Below are positions 12,309 through 24,740 of a DNA stretch of 64,000 nucleotides, one piece after another; the first letter of the stretch is position 1, and every line of letters starts with the position of its first letter. A model generated the notes under the pieces. That model had not been told where the DNA came from. It searched no databases and saw only the letters and a list, made by a program, of their open reading frames with translations. The translations under genes were made by a program, and so were the position numbers. Location: the NCBI RefSeq assembly GCF_958450345.1, contig NC_088780.1, positions 160,748,726 through 160,812,725 on the forward strand, written 5' to 3'. This DNA is from Calliphora vicina. Its lineage: Eukaryota > Arthropoda > Insecta > Diptera > Calliphoridae.

Positions 12309-12880
12309 GTAAGTTTTATATTGAAACATTGTTGTTATTTTTTTCTTCTTCTTCTTTTGTATCTTGTCTTTTTTTTTTGCTTTACTTTTATTATTTTATT
12401 TTTTGGTATGACCATGCTGCTACATTTTGTGGCATGTTGCCTACATTGGTGTAGCTATAAGCAAACATTCATGCATTGTGTAATTTGCTATTTATATACA
12501 TTCATAAATTATTGTTGTATCAGCAAAAAAAAAAAAAACAAAAAAACATTTTTTCAATATTGATTGGCTTAAAAGAGAATTGATATAATTTCTGTTAAGA
12601 GGAATTTCGAGTATTCCTATAGATATAGATGGCCTTAAACAATCAATAAAAATACTTGCAAAATTATATTTAGTGGCAATTTGACCAACAATATAATTGT
12701 TTGGAAATTGTGCCAATAATATCACAAAATGTATTTGAATGTCATGTTTAATTGGGGGATTTTCTTTTTAAAAATTTGGTAATGATTTGCTTATAATAAA
12801 TAATATTGTTTTCAAAGACTTACTGTATGCATTACTTTAGAGTAGACTAATAATGACTTATTATGTAATTCATATAAACA

Positions 12881-13122
12881 GTAATCATATTGTCAATTGA
12901 CGCAGTAATAGCCAATAGTACCAGTTTGTTTGTCATCCAAACGCAGAAAAAAAATATAGTTTCAATATGTTTACAAGTTTGTTAACAATATTATGGTCAC
13001 TGTAATCATATTGTCAATTGACGCAGTAATAGCCAATAGTACCAGTTTGTTTGTCATCCAAACGCAGAAAAAAAATATAGTTTCAATATGTTTACAAGTT
13101 TGTTAACAATATTATGGTCACT
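12881..13122. repeat. Exact tandem duplication, 121 bp x 2
   Basis: 12881-13001 and 13002-13122 appear identical base for base, each starting gtaatcatattgtcaattg and ending tattatggtcact. Each copy carries the same left end of a palindrome-family element (acgcagaaaaaaaatatag). Confidence 0.9.
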
Positions 13123-13320
13123 GTAAAAGTTCGATGATTGCGGCAACCATTATACATTTAAGTCAATATTAACATAATGGTAGCAATCATATATATGATT
13201 GTGGTAAATACGTATATGTTTGTGGCAACCATTTTTATGATTTAATACTTCACCATATTGTGATGTTATCGGATTATGGTTATCATACTCTGACAACAAC
13301 ATATTATGATATCAACATTG
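12938..13320. mobile_element. Broken copy of the 4-kb palindrome family
   Basis: It starts acgcagaaaaaaaatatag and continues with ttaacaatattatggtcact, gtggtaaatacgtatatg and tttgtggcaacca, the order found in the left arm at 4008-4250, then the centre with a gattatggttatcatactc word. The right arm is missing and the left end is duplicated. Confidence 0.7.
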
Positions 13321-13689
13321 TGTCCATATTTTCTCGAATAACAAACCATTCTCCATTACTTGGTAATAATAAAACCATCCATGAAATGCGCCTGGAGGAC
13401 TTTTCTGGTATCCTCCCTAACGACGACCTCGGTCTTGATGGATAATTTTCGTCAATGCTTTAATATATGATGCGACCTTGGATTATTTAATTCATTACGA
13501 AGTCATTGATTCATCGATCATGTGACCTGCATTCCGTTGAAATCAAAAATCGTCGACATCCAATTCAGACTATAAAATGGGATTGCGACTGGAAGTTTAT
13601 TGGGAAATTTTTCATTAAAGTGGCTGAATTTTGTTTTTGCAGTGTTGAATTTAGTTGCCTTGAAATTCAGTTGTGTTAAATCTCACAAT

Positions 13690-13829
13690 CACCCTTATCG
13701 TGGTTGGCGTAAACGTCATACGCCTACGACAGTTTCGTACTAGATTAAAGAAACAGTTTGCATTTTATCTTTAATCTAGTACGAAACATTCATAGGCGTA
13801 AGACGTTTGCGCCAAACACGGTAAGGGTG
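13690..13829. mobile_element. 140-bp foldback MITE
   Basis: The arms cacccttatcgtggttggcg... and ...cgccaaacacggtaagggtg pair over about 60 bases with few mismatches, through tcgtactagattaaag and ctttaatctagtacga. It sits directly upstream of the mariner relic. Confidence 0.8.
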
Positions 13830-13849
13830 TATATAGAGGACCCACTCTG

Positions 13850-14620
13850 ATTACTTTACTTTGCGTTTAACAGCTGTTAAAAATATACAATCTCGTGTAT
13901 TTTTCTAATAATGGAAAAAGCACTCGAAGCTTATTAAATATTATTTTGTTGTGAAAAAACCCAAGGAAAAGTTCGATAAATACTATGGGGACCATGCACC
14001 ATCGATTTCAAAGGTAAAAATTGGTTTACTGACTTTCGTTGCGGTCGCACAAGTACAAATGACGCTGAACGTTCTGGACGGCCAATTGAGGTCAGTACAC
14101 CCGAAAATTTCGAAAAAAAACCACGAGTAAAAGTACGTGAGATTGTTGATGCCATAGGCATTTCATATGGCGGTGTGGTTTCGATTTTAAATTGTCAGCT
14201 GGGTTTAAGAATGTAGTCTGCAAGATGGGTGCCGCGTTTTAATGAGTTTTTGATAATACACGGGTGCACACGTGTGCATTTTGAATGGAAAAACTCTATG
14301 AATACTTCTAATATATTCTGTGGTACCTCATCCGCCATATTCTCCGAATTTAGCCTCTAGTGACTACTTCCTATTTCCAAACCTGAAGCAATGGCTCGGT
14401 GGAAAGTGATTCAGCTCCAACTATGAAATTATTGACGAACAAATTTCTATTTTGAAGACCTCGAAAAATCCTATTTTTTGGAAGGGATACAAAAAATGGA
14501 GAAACGTTAGACTAAGTGTATCGAGTTAAAAGGAGATTATATTGAAATATAAATTTTTGTTTTGCAAAAAAATACTTTGTTTCATTCAAAAAGTCACGGA
14601 CTTATTGATCCGCCCTCGAG
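13850..14620 (+). pseudogene. Mariner transposase relic (irritans/cecropia-like), internally deleted
   Basis: The reading frame recovers GDHAPSISKVKNWFTDFRCG, GRTSTNDAERSGRPIEV and VREIVDAIGISYGGVVSILN, which belong to the N-terminal helix-turn-helix region of mariner transposases. After a stop near 14215 the central part with the first two catalytic aspartates is missing, and the frame returns at PHPPYSPNLASSDYFLFPNL near 14325, next to where the third catalytic Asp normally sits. The tail around 14490 resembles the usual end of the transposase, and aaaaagtcacggacttattg near 14590 looks like the terminal repeat. It is dead: it has stops, frameshifts and a large internal deletion. Confidence 0.85.
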
Positions 14621-14893
14621 CTCAAAATCAACACCAACCAGTAGCACGTGAAAGTTCTCTAATCACCACTTCTCCCACTACTCATAATCCTCCACGACTT
14701 CTAAGATGATAAAAATTAAACGATACATAAATCATTGAGTGGTATAAAAGAAGTTGACATTGAATCTGATCAAAATAAATGGAGAACTTACAAGAAATAA
14801 ATCCAAAATAGATGTGGATTCTTGCATACAATTTTGTCCGGAAAGGGATAGAAAAATGTTTAAAATCTGTTGAATTTTTGCAATTTTACCCAT

Positions 14894-15861
14894 CAGTGTA
14901 AAGTTAGAGTTACATATCCTATATTCTCATCTCATTTCAATGCTTTTTAATTTACCGAGTGCCCAATAATCTCAAAATTTGGATTTGTCATTAGCCTAGA
15001 TGGTTAGTTCTTTGAACTATTTATCTATACTATTTATCTTTACTTTTAATTCACTTTTTTCTGAACAGTAAAAACGTATTAATTAAGAATGTTTTTCCTC
15101 TAAAATTTAAATTAACACCTTTAAATCATATCATTAAAAACCCCAAGTGTTAGGTTTTTTAAAAGCTTATGAAAAAACCAAAATTTGATATCATAATTTT
15201 TGGACTTTCTAAAAATAATTTTCTTTTTCCTTTTCTTTACCCATACTTCTTCACAAAAATATAAATTAAACCTAGCATATTTTATTGTTTAATGATATCA
15301 CTTTCTCATGGTTAATATTTATAGGCTATAGGCTATTTTTAGGCGCTATAATAATCAGTGTAAAGCTACAGTTATATCTCCTATATTCTCATCTCATTTC
15401 AATGCTTTTTAATTTTCCGAGTTCCCAATAATCACAAAATTTGGATTTGTCATTAGTCTAGATGGTTAGTAAATACTTTGAACTATTTATGTCAGGTTTT
15501 ATCTTTACTTTTAACTCACTTTTTTCTAAACAGTAAAAAGGCATTAATTAAGAATTGTTTTACTCTAAAATCTAAATTAACATCCCTTAAATCATATCAT
15601 TAAAAACCCCAAGTGTTAAGTTTTTTAAAAGCCCTCAATTAAATGCAATAAACCGAAAACTACAATTAGGCTTATTAAAAAACAAAAATTTTATTGCATA
15701 ATTTTGGGACTTTCTAAAAATAATTTTCTTTTTCCTTTTCTTTACCCATACTTCTTCAATAAAAATATAAATTAAACCTAGCATATTTTATTGTTTAATG
15801 ATATCACTTTCTCATGGTTAATTTTTGATAGGCTATAGGCTATTTTTAGGCGTTATAATAA
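14894..15861. repeat. Diverged tandem duplication, period about 462 bp
   Basis: Copy 1 runs 14894-15355 and copy 2 15356-15861. Both start cagtgtaaag, share ctatattctcatctcatttc, aaaaaccccaagtgtta and ataggctataggctattttt, and differ by scattered substitutions and a ~45-base block present only in copy 2. The content is AT-rich and non-coding. Confidence 0.85.
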
Positions 15862-18350
15862 ATATTATAAAACTTTTATGGCATAATGTCACGCTCAATT
15901 TTCGCTATTTTTATAAAGCTATTTTCAGTTTTTCTATTATAAATATGTAATTTGTTTCTTTGCATACCACAAGTTTCCACAAACATAGTCATACCATTTC
16001 AATCAAAGTCTTCTACGGGATATCATACTTTACTATAGTATATTTGCCGGCTTAATAATAATTTGTCTTTGTAATCTCTACCCTAGGACTGGCAATTCAT
16101 ACTACATTTATTGTAACTACAATTGTGCTATTGTTTTGCCTGAATGGCATTGATAGTTCCAGTTCCAGTTCGAGTTCATTTCGCTTTAACAGTTGTGTTG
16201 TAGTTGAAGTTCAATTTGAAATAAATTTCCTTATGGCTTTTGTAATGATTGCTTAGTTACATTGAAATACAATTGTTAGTAGATATGTATGTATGTTAGT
16301 CATTCAGGGCTACTAGAAGATACTTTAGTAATTACTGGGTAATTTATGGAAAATACAACAATTTCCTATTTGCTTTTATTATTATCATTGTCGTCATCAT
16401 TATTATACTGTCGTGTATTTAGAATTCAAAAGAATTGTGCGTGTTTCAGCGATTTCACAAATGTCTTCTTGCTACAAAATCATTGAGAGCTCTATGTAGT
16501 GTATGATGTGGACGGTATTGGCGAACAATGACAACAAGGACTTGATAAAGATGATGATGATGATGACAATGCTGTGAGTTTGTAGTTTACATTCATAGAT
16601 ATTCGCAATCGCATTCAGTTCGACGTCATCATCATCGTCATCCTCATTGACATTTATTTAGTTCTAGTCTATTAAATATTTGAGTGGTGTCTCAATTTCG
16701 TTTTTCTTGCTTGGTTGGCAGACATACTGAATTGTTGCTTTAGCTTATTCTTATTCTTGAAATTTTATTTAAATACTCTATGGAACATTTGCAAACCATT
16801 TATTTTCTTTCTCTCTCTTCACTCTCCCGACTTCAAATATTTTAGTGTTGGTGCGGACGTGCGTAGCTTTAAACACTACTTTTTCTATATAGAGTATTCA
16901 AAATTTTGTTTTTGACTTTAGTATTTTGCTCATAATTGTATTACTTACTTCGTTAGTATGTAGTACATATTTCTATTTTTCTAATTACACCCTACATTAA
17001 ATAAGGGTAAACGGAGAACTTTATGTTCAAATATATACAATGAATGACCTTTTGTATGAGAAATTGTAATGGGAAGGCTGTCTATTGAGGTGGCACTTTT
17101 TAGATTTTCGCAGCTCTAAAAGTCTAAAATTATTCTCCGTCCTCTGAAAAGCAAATGCTGATAATTTGAACAAAGTCCTGGGGCCATTGTCCCGATTTGC
17201 TATTTCTAAAATAACTTTGTCATGTGTAGTTTTCAAAATTCAAGTTTAAAAAATAAAATAATCTGTTTCCATTTCATTTGAATAGGAACAAAGGGATTAT
17301 TTAACCCTTTAAGTATTACTATGGCCTTGACATATCATTAGTTTGAAAAGGATATTTCGAGAATAAAGACAAATAATTTCGGCACTAATTTTAGGTTTTG
17401 ATTGAATAGCATGATTTATCTCATTGAAGATGAAGTATTTCCTAGGGTCGAACTTGACCACAACTTATTTCTTTGAATTTCCTTTTGCAACAAACTGTAG
17501 TTTCCGGTTTTTTTTTTGTAGAAGTGTTTGGCCAACAAATTCGTAGCAAGACAACAACACTACACTAACAAAAAACATTTTAATAATTCACAACAAGCGT
17601 CAGCAGTTTTCTTAAACAATATTTTGTTTGGGTATAAATGTACAACTACATTTGTTTGGTATTTTCCTTAAAGCCGCATAAGAAATGAGTTGGTGTGAGT
17701 AAAAGTCCTTGCTATACAACCAGCGTTTGTATGGTCGTGCAAGCAATTGAAATTGTATTTTGCGTTGAACACAAAAATTAAACAGAAACAGCATTCAAAG
17801 AATGAAAATGGAACGGATGAATGCGTACACAACCGTAACTAATGGCTTAGAATGGATGAATACTCATTGTACAACTACCAAAACACACACACAAACTCTC
17901 ACTTACACAGTTTTATGCCCAACAAAATAATGTAATTTAACTAATACTCAGGCAAACTCTTCTCGTACTGTTACACTTTCAATTTCTTTTACAATAACAC
18001 AGAGAGACACAAGATATGATTTGACGTTTTTTTTATTTTTTTGAAAGGACCTTGTGTGTCTGTGGGATTGTTTATTTGTTATTTTTTTTCATTGTGTATT
18101 ATTAAGAGCCAGCACCTTCTTTTAGTCATTCCAATTTATTATTTAGCTTTTTATGATTTAATTTGCAAACGCTCATTAAACTCGCCTTCCAATTACCCAA
18201 TTTATTCATTTACTTTTTGCTTTTTTAAAATTTCTTTTTTTTTGTATTTTGTAAGCATTAGAATATTAAAATTATACAAATGAAAAAAAAAATGCAAATA
18301 ATATTTTTTTAAATTACAATTATTATATATTTTTTTATATTTACCCCTAG
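15862..18350. other. Rest of intron C-D
   Basis: There are GAT/ATC microsatellite runs near 16550-16570 and 16625-16650. I see no exon or transposon signature. The sequence ends at the acceptor of exon D. Confidence 0.6.
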
Positions 18351-18487
18351 ATCCCCCTACTGTGTCAGTGCATTTGGCCAATGAAGATCCCAGCCGCATT
18401 GTTACCAGAGCCGAAGGTCAAAATGTTACATTCAAATGTCGTGCCGATGCCAGGCCACCCGTCACCTCTTATTCCTGGTTTAAGAAT
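18351..18487 (+). CDS. Sidestep-family Ig protein, internal exon D (last exon seen)
   Basis: This exon follows a T-rich tract and a cccctag acceptor ending at 18350. The leftover t from exon C plus at makes Tyr, giving Y-PPTVSVHLANEDPSRIV, then GQNVTFKCRADARPPV and SYSWFKN before a gtaagt donor at 18488. It is the first half of a third Ig domain, with B-strand cysteine (FKC) and C-strand tryptophan (SYSWF), and it ends in phase 0. NVT in this exon is a possible N-glycosylation site. The preceding intron is 6042 bp. The second half of this Ig domain, any further Ig domains, the fibronectin-type region, the membrane segment and the cytoplasmic tail expected for the family are not seen in 18488-64000, so the next intron probably exceeds 45 kb. 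Confidence 0.9.
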
Positions 18488-19040
18488 GTAAGTGTATTTC
18501 ATATTTATTTTTTATTACTCCTGTTATTACCTCATATTTTTAGTACTCCTACCACTACTACTACTAAGTCATAAGTTTAGTTGGCCGGCCATCATAAACT
18601 GTCTCTTTTTTTTTGTAATATTTAATAAAGTTGCCAATAAGAAATTTAATATTGAGCAACTCACACAAGGTGCTGTAAATGCGTTTATGGGCAAAATTGT
18701 ATTAAATAACCTTCTTGTGCGACCAATAACTGATGAGAGAAAAATTAATAACAATGTTTGATTGCTTTCTCAGATGGCATGTGAGTGGGTTTTATTAAGA
18801 AATATTTGCTATGTTAGTAAGTTTTGTTACAAGGACAACTTAAATGTGAATCCTTTCATTTGTTAGATTTTGTCTACATTTTTTCATTAAGATTTCAGTA
18901 AGAGATTAATTACGTTTTATTTTATTATTAAATTTTAAATTGTTTCCTTGGTAAGCAACAAGTTATGCAATCACCCAAACCTATGCACGAATTTGTGTAG
19001 ATTTATTTTCCGAGATGGAAAGAGGATCCCACACTTTTAA

Positions 19041-19480
19041 CGTCATCCTGTGGCGGCATAGTGGAGTGGTTAAAGTGCTTGCCTACAAATCCAAGCATCC
19101 CAGGTTCGATCCCTGCCAGAGGACGAACAATTTTCATTAAAAATTAACCCCCTCTAAACAATCCATCCCCCTAGAGAAGATGATAACATCATGGTAAAGG
19201 TCAGGCAGCCCGCCACCAGCCCTGGGAAAAAGGTAGGAATCAAAGGTTAGCAAGGTTCCCCACCACTACACCAAATACACAGAGGGCGTTGTTTCTAGGT
19301 AACCACAAATGACAGTCCCATTATCCTAGACCAGCTACAGCAGACCAATGATCTACTTAGCTGGAGCAACAACCGCTTAACGAAACTGATACAAGGCAAA
19401 AATAACAACATATTGGATCTTATGGCAACATCGAACATGTATCGCAGGATCCGCTACAGCAGACACTATATAATATATAC
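19041..19480 (+). mobile_element. tRNA-derived SINE candidate
   Basis: This is a GC-richer island in AT-rich intron. Its head from 19047 has an A-box-like tagtggagtggtta and, 35 bases on, a near-perfect B box ggttcgatcc. The first seven bases tcctgtg can pair with cagagga after the T-arm with one mismatch, so the cloverleaf ends are still visible. The anticodon arm is distorted (10-base loop). About 350 bases of unrelated body follow, then an A- and TA-rich tail. That structure fits a tRNA-derived SINE rather than a working tRNA gene. Confidence 0.5.
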
Positions 19481-19639
19481 ACTATATATTATATAATACA
19501 CTACAAAATAACAATAAAAAGACTGGATCTAATGACAACATCGTACATGGAGACGCTCGAAACTCCAATAAAGGAGTGCAAAGGATAACTAACTAGTCTA
19601 GGGACCGAATTCAACTTTCGTTGGGAAAAAGTCCAGTTT

Positions 19640-19830
19640 TTAACCTCAAAAAACGTGTTACCCCAAGGTGTTGTTTTCCACACATACGGTATTCGACTAA
19701 GTATTCTTTTTTTATAGACAAAATCATGTTTTACCATAATTACAAAACATTTTAGTGTAAAATACATACAAATTACATATGTGTGGAAAACCACACATAA
19801 ATTCACTTTTGAATTTTCTCGTTATAAAAA
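19640..19830. repeat. Inverted pair of the cccacacat/tgtgtggaaaac motif
   Basis: tgttttccacacatacggta at 19670 and tatgtgtggaaaaccacaca near 19778 face each other. The motif recurs in direct orientation in the 122-bp repeats at 59287-59510. Confidence 0.45.
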
Positions 19831-20159
19831 AATATTTTTTGATCAATTATTGCGTTTTCGAGGCTAAATTGATGCTGAGGGAAATGTCTTATAAATTTTC
19901 TGAACATCGCTTAACCCTTTCACCTCCATAGGATTAATTTTAGAACAATTCTTGAACTCAGTACCTACAAAACAGTCAATTTTCAAAGATGATAAAAAAT
20001 AAATGCTGTAACTTGTTTTAATCTAAACACGTTAATAAGAGACACGTTTACGAACTAATTAAAATGGAACCCCATCTCTTTTTCGTTATTAAGTTATTCA
20101 AGATAAATTAACAATTTCTTAATTTACCTTGGTTTCCCACACAATGGCGAGAATAAGGT

Positions 20160-20480
20160 GAAGAAAGCGTTCTTGTTACCACATCTAATGATCCATTTGG
20201 TGCTATACAACTAACAGAATCCATTGTTATTTATAGCCCGCAAGATGTTGTCCTTCTTAAGTAGTTTTCTCTGGTTTCATCCGCTTGCTCTCATCTTTGC
20301 CGCTTTATACCAGGTTGGTTTACAGGATCTTGAGCAGTTGATGCTGATGCTCGAGTTTGATTACAGACTTCGTCTGGCTGCCTTGATCACTCTACTTTGG
20401 TCTTGCTTTGGGCTATTTAGATGGTCGTACATCAAGAGTCACCAACGCGAGGCTTAGTCGTGTCCTTATGACTGCTCTGG
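20160..20480. other. Unexplained GC-richer block
   Basis: The composition differs from the surrounding intron. An open frame of 77 codons (20224-20457, + strand) starts at TTG, not ATG, and matches no family I know. It could be a piece of an old LINE or other transposon. No terminal repeats are seen. Confidence 0.3.
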
Positions 20481-20491
20481 TTTTACTCAAT

Positions 20492-20588
20492 CTGAGAATT
20501 TACCTAGCACTGTTATTTACATTCATAAACATGTTGTTATGTAGGCAACATGCGTTTTTATGAATTTCTATGTTATGTAAATTCTCAG
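20492..20588. mobile_element. 97-bp foldback
   Basis: ctgagaatttacctagcact and the right arm ending gtaaattctcag are inverted, with attcataaacatgttg and caacatgcgtttttatgaat inside. It borders the GC-richer block on its left. Confidence 0.65.
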
Positions 20589-20599
20589 CGAGTTGTTTA

Positions 20600-23500
20600 G
20601 TTTTCCCTAATTTATTTGACACGTAAAAAACATAAGGTAGACATGTTATATATCAATGGATAGAGGATCTTGTCTATTTTTCAAAAATGTTTATAACTTT
20701 TGACAATTAAAAAATTCATGGAATACTTTTTTGAAAAATATGACAAAAAATGCTTTTTATTGAATTTTGCATAGATACAAATTTTTCAAATTGAAATAAA
20801 ATTTTTATTTATGAATATTTTTTAATGAAATTTCAAAGTTATGTAAATTTTTCTATTTCAAATGCAAAAATGAAAACAAATTTTGAAATTTGTTAAAAAG
20901 TATCCCGCAATTCCTAAAAAAATCTTGAAAAATCCCAAAAATGGGATTTTTTCGTTTTTTGGCTATAATATCCATGCCAGGGGCGGGGTTATCGGAACCC
21001 TTTACAAAATAATTAAGAACTTATTGGGCCATCTAAAATAGGTTACTATATTTTGATATCGAATATGCGATTTGAGAATTTTTGCCCTAAAGTTGAATTT
21101 TACATAAAAAATAGGCATTTTTTGAATGGACCTGCTCCCTACAAATGTTTTTTTCATTTAAAATATTTGGCGTAAAGTTAGCTTTTCAAAAAGTACAAAT
21201 TCATTATACATCCTGTTAGAAATTTTTTAGATAATTTAAAAAGAATAAAAGTACTTTTTTCCCAAAAAAATCGCCTTTTTTAATTTTTTTAAATTCAAAT
21301 GAATATAACTTTGGACTCAGCCATGATTTTTAAACACTTCTTCCTTTATTTGATATATAGATCTATTGTTAATCCTATAGAAGAAAAATGGATAAAAGCG
21401 TGGAATATTTGGAACCGCGGTCACCAAAAAACTGTAATAGGGTGGGTAAAAATGTTGAAAATTAAATTTTCAAATGCGAATATCTCCTAAGCTATAAGAG
21501 ATAATTGATAGCTCGACGAGGAGATTCTATATGTGTAATTTTTTTTAAATCGTAACATAAACGAAGAAATAGGATAATTTTAAAAATTAAACATACCCGA
21601 GGTGTCCCACTTTGGGAACCACTGGTCCCACTCCTGGTGGGCTCATGAGGTCCAAATTCAAAACTTAAACTCGACTACACTTCCTCTTTGTGCATGTGAA
21701 ATTCAAATCGGCGTAAGGGTTTAGAACTTACAGATTTATTTCCCTCTTTTTTTATTCTCATACCAAAGTGCAACGTTTTGACATACACTTTAAGACCGTC
21801 AAATTCTTCTGTTCGTCTTTTTCTTTGATAGTCTTTCCAAAGTGTGTCTTTAAAGATTCGTGTCATTCTGGATTTTGTCCGTATTTTGATCTTAAATGTT
21901 TAAACCTCTAAAACTTCAGAGTTGTAGTACGAGATTATTCTCTCCTATCGATTCAGAAATTCGTGTTTTTTTTAAAGATGAAGAGGTTTTTAAAATATTC
22001 TTTGTAAGGAAACAAATATTACTTGTTTTTTCTTAGAAAATTTTATATCTAGCGAGAAGAGAACATATCGTCCAAATTTCATGTCTTCTACTTCAGGAGA
22101 TTAAATACATTGAAAATGAGCAAAATCCTCGAAGTATGCTACATTATACAACAATTACCAGTTTTCTCAAATATACAACACTTTAAATCGGTTACTTAGT
22201 TAAGAAAAAAAGAGGCATACAAAACACATACAAAAAGCGGCTAAAAATATGTTACCAATGTAATAACAAACTTTCTATAGCCCTCATCTTAAAGTCTAGT
22301 CTTTAAAAAAAAAAAATAAAAACAAAAAAACCTAGCAACCAAAACAAGTAACTGACATTTATCTCGTTAAGTCGCAATATGTTGCCAACACATTAACGCT
22401 GCTTGAAAACTTCTTTGTCTCTTCATTTTTATAAGTCTTTAGACTTGTGCACTTGCTCTTACTCTGTCTTTAGCTACTCAGACGCTTTTAAAAGTTATTT
22501 TGTGGTCACAATGTGTTATTAAAAGGATATACGTTTTGCGCTGTTTTCATTTTTACTACCTTCCCGATGTTATAGACCAAACAACCAATATTATTTTTGT
22601 TTTTGCAAAACTCATCCTGCTTCTGGCCAGCTACTGTTTATTACTCTAAACACATTTTCTTATTTATTTGTTTTTTTTTTTGTTGTTTTTTGCTCAATAA
22701 ATGCCTCCTTCGTCAATTAATATGTAGCAGTCATGATTTCCTTGCCAGCTGTGCTCTATCATCACCGTTATCCTTGACTTGATTTTCTCATTTCTAAATG
22801 CTGCTTCATTTTTGTAATTTTATTGCTTTTGCTGCTGTTTTCTTCTATCTGATAGTGGTGTTTGCAGGCTGGCTGGCAGTTTTATGCTGTTGCTGCTGCA
22901 TGGTGTGGTGGCATGTTATGGTCAACGACATTAACATTTGAGTGTAACAATTGTACGTGTTGGTTGCTAAAAAAAAAAAATATAAAACACAGCAGTAACA
23001 TTATTTGAAAAGTTACGAGTTATTTGGCAGTTAGCCTAGTTTTAAGTGAAAGCAGATTTGCTGTTTTTCTTTTAACTTTTGGTTTTTACTTTGAAAATCA
23101 ATGAATTTACTAGGAATTTGTTAAATTCAAACTTTAAGATTGTAAGTTTAAGAAATATTTGTTTTTTTAGTTTGTCAATATTTAGGAAGTAACTTAGGAT
23201 AAATGTTATAAAGTTGTAAATGGCAACAAACTTTTATAAATGTTTAAAAAAAATTGATTTTAAATATTTTTCTTTAAAGTTTGAGACAAATGCTTGAAAA
23301 CTAAATTTTTTTCTGGAAATAAATGCAGTTTTATTAAAAAATTGTATACACTTTAAATACTTTTTTATTTAAATATATCCCTGCCATTGTTCCTTCTTAT
23401 TATTTCTTAATGAAAATGTTCTGTTTCACCCGGCCATAAATTAACCCATTTTTTTTTAAATTTAAAAAGATTTTCCTACCCACATCTTTTTTAGTTTGCT

Positions 23501-24015
23501 TTAAAATCATTCTGTTTTGTTGTTGCTTTATGCATCCGCCCTTAAGAATGGCAGTTACTTAAAACTCTACCTCTGACTGCAAGTATGTATAAGTATTTGG
23601 TTTAAACAGACTTTCTTTCAATAATTTAACGTATAAGATTAAAACCGGATATGGGAGTACTGACTTCCGTTTTACAATAAATGTATGTGTGTGTGTGTTA
23701 AAATTTTCTTCGTATTTCTATCTTTATTTGTTGTTTGTTGTATGCTGTACGCAACTTAAAACATACAAATCGAAAATAAAACAAAATAAGCAAACTACAA
23801 CATGCACCACAATGTAGCATACACAACATGTACACTAGGATAGTCCTCATTATGCACTTTTGCGATTTTCGATGCTTCCATTCTAGAATGAAGTGCTAAA
23901 AACTTGTGCCCGATCGGGATACATTTTATTTAAAGTTTCGTGGTTTTATTCAAAGAATATGAAATTAAATGTAGGAAAATACTACTATTATGACTTAAAA
24001 ACGAGGGATTTACAC
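20600..24015. other. AT-rich intron DNA
   Basis: Nothing can be named here. 20930-21640 has a different texture (ggggcggggttatcgg, ccactttgggaaccactggt) that suggests an old repeat without visible ends. Confidence 0.45.
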
Positions 24016-24019
24016 TAGA

Positions 24020-24740
24020 TGATGTATCTTCTAAATGCGATTTTTGTTTTTAATAACTTACATGTCATTTTGAAGGGTACATATCTGTCATTTATTCTTA
24101 CTCAGTTATGGCACGTTATAGTGTAAACAACAACATTTTTTTTTATTCGAAAATCTAGAATTTCGTGCCAAGAAAGAATCATTTGCGGGACGTTTTGTTT
24201 TACTTCTTTAATTTGAAATAAGTGCCTTCAAAGCTTATGGTGAATGCGTTCCATCAGTTTCAACGTGCGAGAGATGGTTTGTGCGGTTTTGACAAGGATG
24301 ACAATGCTCGCCCAGGGCAGCCAAAAAAAGTTTGAAGACCAAGAATTGGAGGCATTACTCCATGAAGATTGTTGTTCAACTCAATAAGAGCTTGCCAAAT
24401 CATTGGAAGCTACTCAAGCAGCAATTTCGAAACGCTTGTGAGCTGCAGAATTCATCCAAAAGCAGGGAAAATAGGTACAATACGAATTGAAGCCGAGAGA
24501 ACTTGAAAGACGATTTTGCATGTCAGAAATGATATAATTTTTGCACCGAATCAGTACTCGCAATGAAAAATTGATCCATTAAGATAACACGAAGCATAAG
24601 AGATCGTATGTGAAGCCCAGTCAATCAGCCGAATCGACAACTAAGCCAAATATCCATGGCGCTAAGGTAAAGCTATATATTAGGTGGCACCAAAAGGGTC
24701 CTATCTATTATGAGTTGCTGAAATCTAGATAGACCACCAC
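24020..24740 (+). pseudogene. Mariner transposase relic (mellifera-like), + strand half
   Basis: It starts with a mariner 5' region (catgtcattttgaagggtac...) also found inverted at the end of the relic at 29515-30425. The fragments read with frame changes include CERWFVRF, ARPGQPKKF, EDQELEALLHEDCCSTQ, EATQAAISKRL and YELKPRELERRFC, then the first catalytic block as TRNEKLIH and SAESTTKPNIHGAKVKL. The usual Asp of the DEKWIH motif is changed to Asn here. Stops and frameshifts make it dead. It breaks off near 24740 against a second, inverted fragment. Confidence 0.85.

Noticed and set aside
19041..19125. Functional tRNA gene
   Set aside because: The anticodon arm does not form a normal 7-base loop and the element continues into a SINE-like body.
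20224..20457. Novel small protein gene
   Set aside because: It starts at TTG with no ATG-supported context, and no homology is recognised; kept only as part of an unexplained block.
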